DNA of 64,000 nucleotides from assembly GCF_026230105.1 (NCBI RefSeq), contig NC_079481.1, positions 29,400,489 through 29,464,488 of the forward strand. Reading direction: 5' to 3'. Below are positions 60,060-64,000 of the stretch, in pieces (position 1 is the stretch's first letter; every line of letters starts with the position of its first letter). This DNA is from Diorhabda sublineata (Eukaryota > Arthropoda > Insecta > Coleoptera > Chrysomelidae). A program made the position numbers and the translations under genes. The notes under the pieces were generated by a model, which saw only the letters and a program-made list of their open reading frames with translations, did no database searches and was not told where the DNA came from.

Positions 60060-60351
60060 CAGCCCCCTGTCACAGTAATTGGTTTTACCCTCAACTACCT
60101 TCTTTATCAATGCTTTTTCTTCTGTTTTACAGCTGATACAACAGAAGGGTTCGTGCAGCTACTTTGCAGAGTGATTTTATTTTCTTGCCAACATCTTTTA
60201 ACTTGTCCACGCATTCTTGACAACTGCTTGGTGTGTTTCCCCATTTGATGGCATTTCTGTTCATTTCTTGTATGATCTTAGCTTCTTTGCTTAGTATTGG
60301 GGTATTTCTTTTTCTAAAACTAAACTTTTTTGGTATTTCCTCCAGAAGCAT
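60060..60351 (-). pseudogene. Possible Myb/SANT-like DNA-binding ORF fragment
   Basis: The minus-strand frame 60351-60127 reads AIKWGNTPSSCQECVDKLKD then VGKKIKSLCKVAAR. This loosely follows the last helix of Myb/SANT-like domains carried by some transposons, where a '...R(T/S)xxQCxxKWKDLKxxxK' pattern is usual. The Trp is replaced by Leu. Further along the strand 'EEKALIKKVVEGKT' is readable in another frame. The evidence is weak and the call is tentative. Confidence 0.22.
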
Positions 60352-61624
60352 ATCCCAGGATTGGTGATTTCCGACACAAATTGGTGAAAATCGACTAGAT
60401 GGGTCATCGGTGTAAAAGATCTTTTGAGTTTAGAAATAAATTACGAATCTGTTTTATAAAATCATCGTCATTATCTACAATTATTTCATTACGATATATA
60501 TTATTTTCCAAATAAAAATTTACACGAAACGAATATGATAAAAACGTCCCACCGACACTGGTGGAATGAATTGTAATCCTTTCATTGGCTTTCATGTAAA
60601 TAACCTGCACTTTTAACAGCTGCGACAGATAAATTTTAATATTTAATTTGGAAGAGAAAACGTTTTATTTTATTTTGTTATTGATCCTGTAAATCAAGTT
60701 AAGGCAATGCGCTACGGTCTGCCACTAAACAATTATTATAAAATGATGCATTCGACCAAAGTCGTACTCGTATCAAAAAAGGGAACCAGCCTTTTCAACA
60801 AGAAAAAACATATATTTATATACTTCAGTGTGGTACCAAGATATTTAAAAAACTTCTACACTAGTTCATAATCGAGGGTTAATCGTTTGCTCAAACGTTT
60901 AGAAACCGGCTCATAATATTTCTACAACATCTTCTCAAAGATCGAATTTATGATTTTTTGAAATTACTTTTAATTTTATAATCATTTTTCTATATAAATT
61001 CACTCCTTTTTAGAAACATCTACTGGTACCACATTGGTTATAGTTGATTATAATATATGGGACATCATTTGAAAGGTTCCAGCAGATGTATTTTGATTAG
61101 TGAACACAAAAGATGAAAATTACGGAGGTGGTCAGGTTTTGTACTTTGATTTCTTTTTATTTTTTGATCATTGCCACAAAGGTGACATGAGGGTGTGTGT
61201 GTGTGTGTGTGTGTGTGCGTGTCTGTTTTGTATAGGGTTAAATGTTATTACTTTTATACCTACGTTTTCATTTGTGTGTTAATAATTCCTATTGTTAGAA
61301 ACAGTAACCAATATACTAGTTTAAATTGATCGCGATCGAAAAAAAAAAATATATATATATATAAAATCAAAACAATTCTAAATTTTCTAACAAAAGCGAT
61401 GATAAACGTGAAGAAAGACGGTTTATACGAGGTTAACTAACTTATATTGAGATCTGGCAACGTTTGATTAACTATAGAAACTTTTTTGTGCTTTTACCAC
61501 CAAATACCATCTCAATTTTACAGCCTATGAACCAGCAGGCTATAGAAAACTTCAAGGATTACTATCACAAAACAAAACAATCCAAACGTGTTTGGTGAAA
61601 GTCCTTTAATATAGTCTTCTTCTT
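60352..61624. other. AT-rich spacer
   Basis: No gene recognised apart from the GT microsatellite below. A poly(A) followed by (TA)n occurs at 61340-61362. Confidence 0.5.
61193..61217. repeat. (GT)n microsatellite
   Basis: About twelve GT units, followed by a CGTGTC interruption. Confidence 0.93.
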
Positions 61625-61990
61625 CTTTCTCTTTCAATAGAACCAGGTCCTAATCGTTTGGCACTCTTCCTGGATCTTCCCGAGAAGCTCAATTCTCGTA
61701 CCACCCCTTTGTTAATCTGCCTACAGGTCTACGTATGTTCGGTCTCTGAGTTTTAGTCTTCTTTGCTTGGCATTCTTTCTACGTGATTCCTCCAGAATCT
61801 TTTTCGTGCCTTGATCCATCTCACTACATCCCGTACGCCCAGTTCTTCTCTTATTCGGTCCCTGATGGTTCGCAGTATTTTCATCTCTGTGTTGTTGCAG
61901 CTCTGAATGAAGTGAAGCTAATCCGTACCGAACGGAGTTTGGAAAAACCTTTTTTCTGATGTGGTAGAGGCACCAAACAGACGGTTGCAA
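61625..61990 (-). pseudogene. RTE-type LINE ORF2 C-terminus and 3' end
   Basis: On the minus strand near 61888-61763 the frame reads TEMKILRTIRDRIREELG then VRDVVRWIKARKRFWRNHVE. This closely resembles the 'AEMKxLRxIxGxTxxDRIRxxxIRxELxVxxVxxWIxxRRxxWxxHVxRM' region of insect RTE-like LINEs, shortened by a small deletion after 'LRTIR'. It continues with 'ERMPSKED' and a stop. The following 'GRPxKRWYE' segment is present but frame-shifted. The strand ends in a GAA-rich run (61642-61618), like the simple-repeat tails of such LINEs. Upstream, 'VRYG' probably corresponds to the 'LLYGSESW' motif. The element is 5'-truncated and dead. Confidence 0.85.
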
Positions 61991-62809
61991 GATATTATAA
62001 GAAGATAACGGTGTTATGATGGAAGTATGGCAGTCGGGAAGTTCGAAGAATTCGTAGAAACCTTTGAGCGATGAAGAATTAATGAAAATTCGTATAAACG
62101 AAGAAGAAAGAAAGTTGTGTTATCCAGGAGACAATTTCTGATCTAGATATTGGAAATACATAGAAAACTTCATTAAAAAAAGATTAGATCAGTATTTTTC
62201 GAAAAACTAAACAATGCATTTCGTTTTTTTGATAATATTATAAATAATAGAAGTAAATCGGTATATTGAACAGATAATTTTTAGTGTAATTGAATCAGTA
62301 TGAAGATTTATAGGAAAAACATATATTGAAATGAAACTTTTTTGTTTTTTCTATACGGTGAACAAGTATTAGAAGTCTCAGGTTATATTGAAGTCGATTT
62401 CGATTTTGATATGTATATGTTTGATACGATGCAGTATCTCGATCTAAAACGACTACCTATTTCCTGTAAAGTATAAAATTTCTATTTAAAATACTATGTT
62501 GTGTGTGTATATAGTTGGCGATGCCGGCACGCAACGACATTAAGCTCGACTTAAAAACAAAAGAAATAATCATAACTATAACATAAGACAGTCACCAAAG
62601 CGATAAACAAGACAAAATCATACCTCGGCATCTAAATAAAATAACTACACGTAAAGCGAACCGAGAGATATTCAGTATTTATTTTACAAATTTACGACTG
62701 AAGATCACATCTTTCTTAGTGCAATTATAGGTCTGATGTATAGCCAAGTTTTTGAGCTTCACAAACTGCTTATGCTACCTGAATATGTTATTACCTGTTT
62801 TTGAGACTA
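61991..62809. other. AT-rich spacer
   Basis: No gene recognised. Confidence 0.5.
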
Positions 62810-62900
62810 GATTTAAACCTGCAACGTTCGCGTACTCTAGACGGACTCGCTCCATCTGACACTTCTTATCAAACAAGATTATTTAAAAATTGTTCACTGG
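62810..62900 (+). pseudogene. Possible mariner 'LAPSD' fragment
   Basis: A frame at 62801 contains DGLAPSDTSYQTRLFKN, which could be a decayed 'SPDLAPSDYxLFxRLKN' segment of a mariner transposase. The PPYS part is unreadable and no other domain is nearby, so chance resemblance is possible. Confidence 0.28.
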
Positions 62901-63136
62901 TTTGGTTACAAATAATCCCGGGGAAATTTTCTACTTATTTAGCGTCCTGGTACCTGTTTATGTATACTTTTTCTTTAATTGCGGGTAATAAAAGGGTGCG
63001 TATTTTTGTAAATATTTGTTAAAACTAAAGTCGAAAATGATATTTCGATGATATCGAAGATAAATTTGATGCTTAAAGTGTTGCGATTGAAATATTAGAC
63101 AGCATTTTCAATCGACTATCATTAAGTACCGTTTTG

Positions 63137-63338
63137 TGAATTTTTTTCAACATTTCTGGATTCGTCGCCTTCGATTTTGTCAACGTCTACGATGCTGGTG
63201 TGTTTGCAGGTCGTACGGTTTCGTTTTAAATCTGCTCAGGGGTCCCGTCCGGAATAGAATTTAGTTCAGCTTTTATTTATCGGTTATGTACTTTCTGATA
63301 CAGCGATATTTTTCAATTGATTACCGTTATTTCTAGTT
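63137..63338 (-). mobile_element. Truncated sister copy of the compact mariner at 56560
   Basis: The reverse complement is nearly identical to 56589-56780, from 'tagaaataacggtaa' to 'gaaaaaaattcacaaa', including the coding lesions around 'aaaatcgaaggcgacgaatc'. It carries 21 extra bases after 'cagaaag'. The 56560 copy lacks them through a deletion between two 'aaag' repeats. Both terminal repeats and the 3' half are missing. Confidence 0.9.
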
Positions 63339-64000
63339 CAAGCTTCTTGGAATACAACATAGGATCATTTAACTTGTAAAAAATCTTGATTTAATCAGTT
63401 TTGGTTCGCTCAGATTATTTAAACGATTTTTTCTTTACACTCACACATATTTGACATTTTCTTTCCTTCGTTAAAATTATTTATCTTCAGATCCGTTTCG
63501 ACCTGATCTTCTCATCCCGTATTTGATCCTTTTGATGATTTTTTCTTAATAATTTCCTTTTTAATTTGTTTTCTCCTTTTTCTCTAAGACTCGTTGCTTT
63601 GTTCCTAACCCCCCCCCCCAAAAAAAAGAAGTTGTAGACGAAATTTGTTTATTAATAACGATATCGATTAATCGAATATAAATAATATAAAAATGAGTTG
63701 ATATAACCCGGTCCTGTCTGTTCGCATGGCTTGCCTTGATCAAGACGTCCGAGATGTTTATTAATGGGTGGTTGTTCGGGTTATTCTTCTTTTTTATTTT
63801 TTCTGTGGTTAGATTTTTGAGATAAAGTGATGCATGATTGTTGAATTTATTGTTATGGTATGTGTTATATGGGTGTTGGGACTTTGTCAGTTGTCATCGA
63901 CGATTGCCCTTAAGAGCGATGGCAGTAGCTGTTTTTAAAAACGTTTGGAACTTTCTTAGAAACACCATATTTTGATTAATCATTCATTTTTTTTGTTTTC
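63339..64000. other. AT-rich spacer with a homopolymer pair
   Basis: No gene recognised. At 63609-63627 a run of eleven C is followed directly by eight A. The first part contains stretches rich in 'ttttc'. Confidence 0.5.

Overview
This window looks like intergenic or intronic DNA from an insect nuclear genome. It is AT-rich throughout and full of poly(A)/poly(T) and (TA)n tracts. Stop codons are dense in all frames, and I found no host protein-coding gene or convincing exon chain. What can be recognised is one intact tRNA-Gly(GCC) gene, many decayed transposable elements and one striking satellite array. The many mariner copies, jockey-like and RTE/CR1-like LINE tails, and a short TTAGG run all suit an insect. 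I cannot name the order; a beetle would fit but is a guess.

Layout. 0-10 kb: a jockey-like LINE scrap, several mariner relics (590-995, 2028-2830, 6416-7105, 8812-9240), a LINE 3' end and an inverted-repeat pair (4357-4880). 10-23 kb: mostly AT-rich DNA with the tRNA gene at 15222-15292, a LINE reverse-transcriptase tail at 16381, and mariner fragments at 17.6, 18.8, 20.0 and 22.6 kb. 23-33 kb: largely featureless, with a possible tyrosine-recombinase fragment (27.4 kb) and a Tc1/mariner-superfamily relic (29.7-30.1 kb). 33.4-36.6 kb: a LINE tail, three TTAGG units, an inverted satellite monomer, then about 2.4 kb of a 189-bp satellite with a four-monomer higher-order repeat. 36.6-50 kb: a cysteine-rich transposon-associated ORF relic at 40 kb, hairpins, two long (TA)n tracts and a GC-richer block near 48 kb. 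50-64 kb: a mariner C-terminus, a jockey LINE with endonuclease and reverse-transcriptase pieces, a compact mariner derivative with both terminal inverted repeats, two RTE-type LINE fragments and a truncated sister copy of the compact mariner.

No genes work together here. The elements appear to be independent insertions, nearly all disabled by stops, frameshifts and deletions. The tRNA is the only element I would call functional. The most unusual structure is the higher-order satellite with an inverted monomer at its left edge. Protein family calls come from reading translated motifs and comparing them with remembered family patterns; no database search was run.
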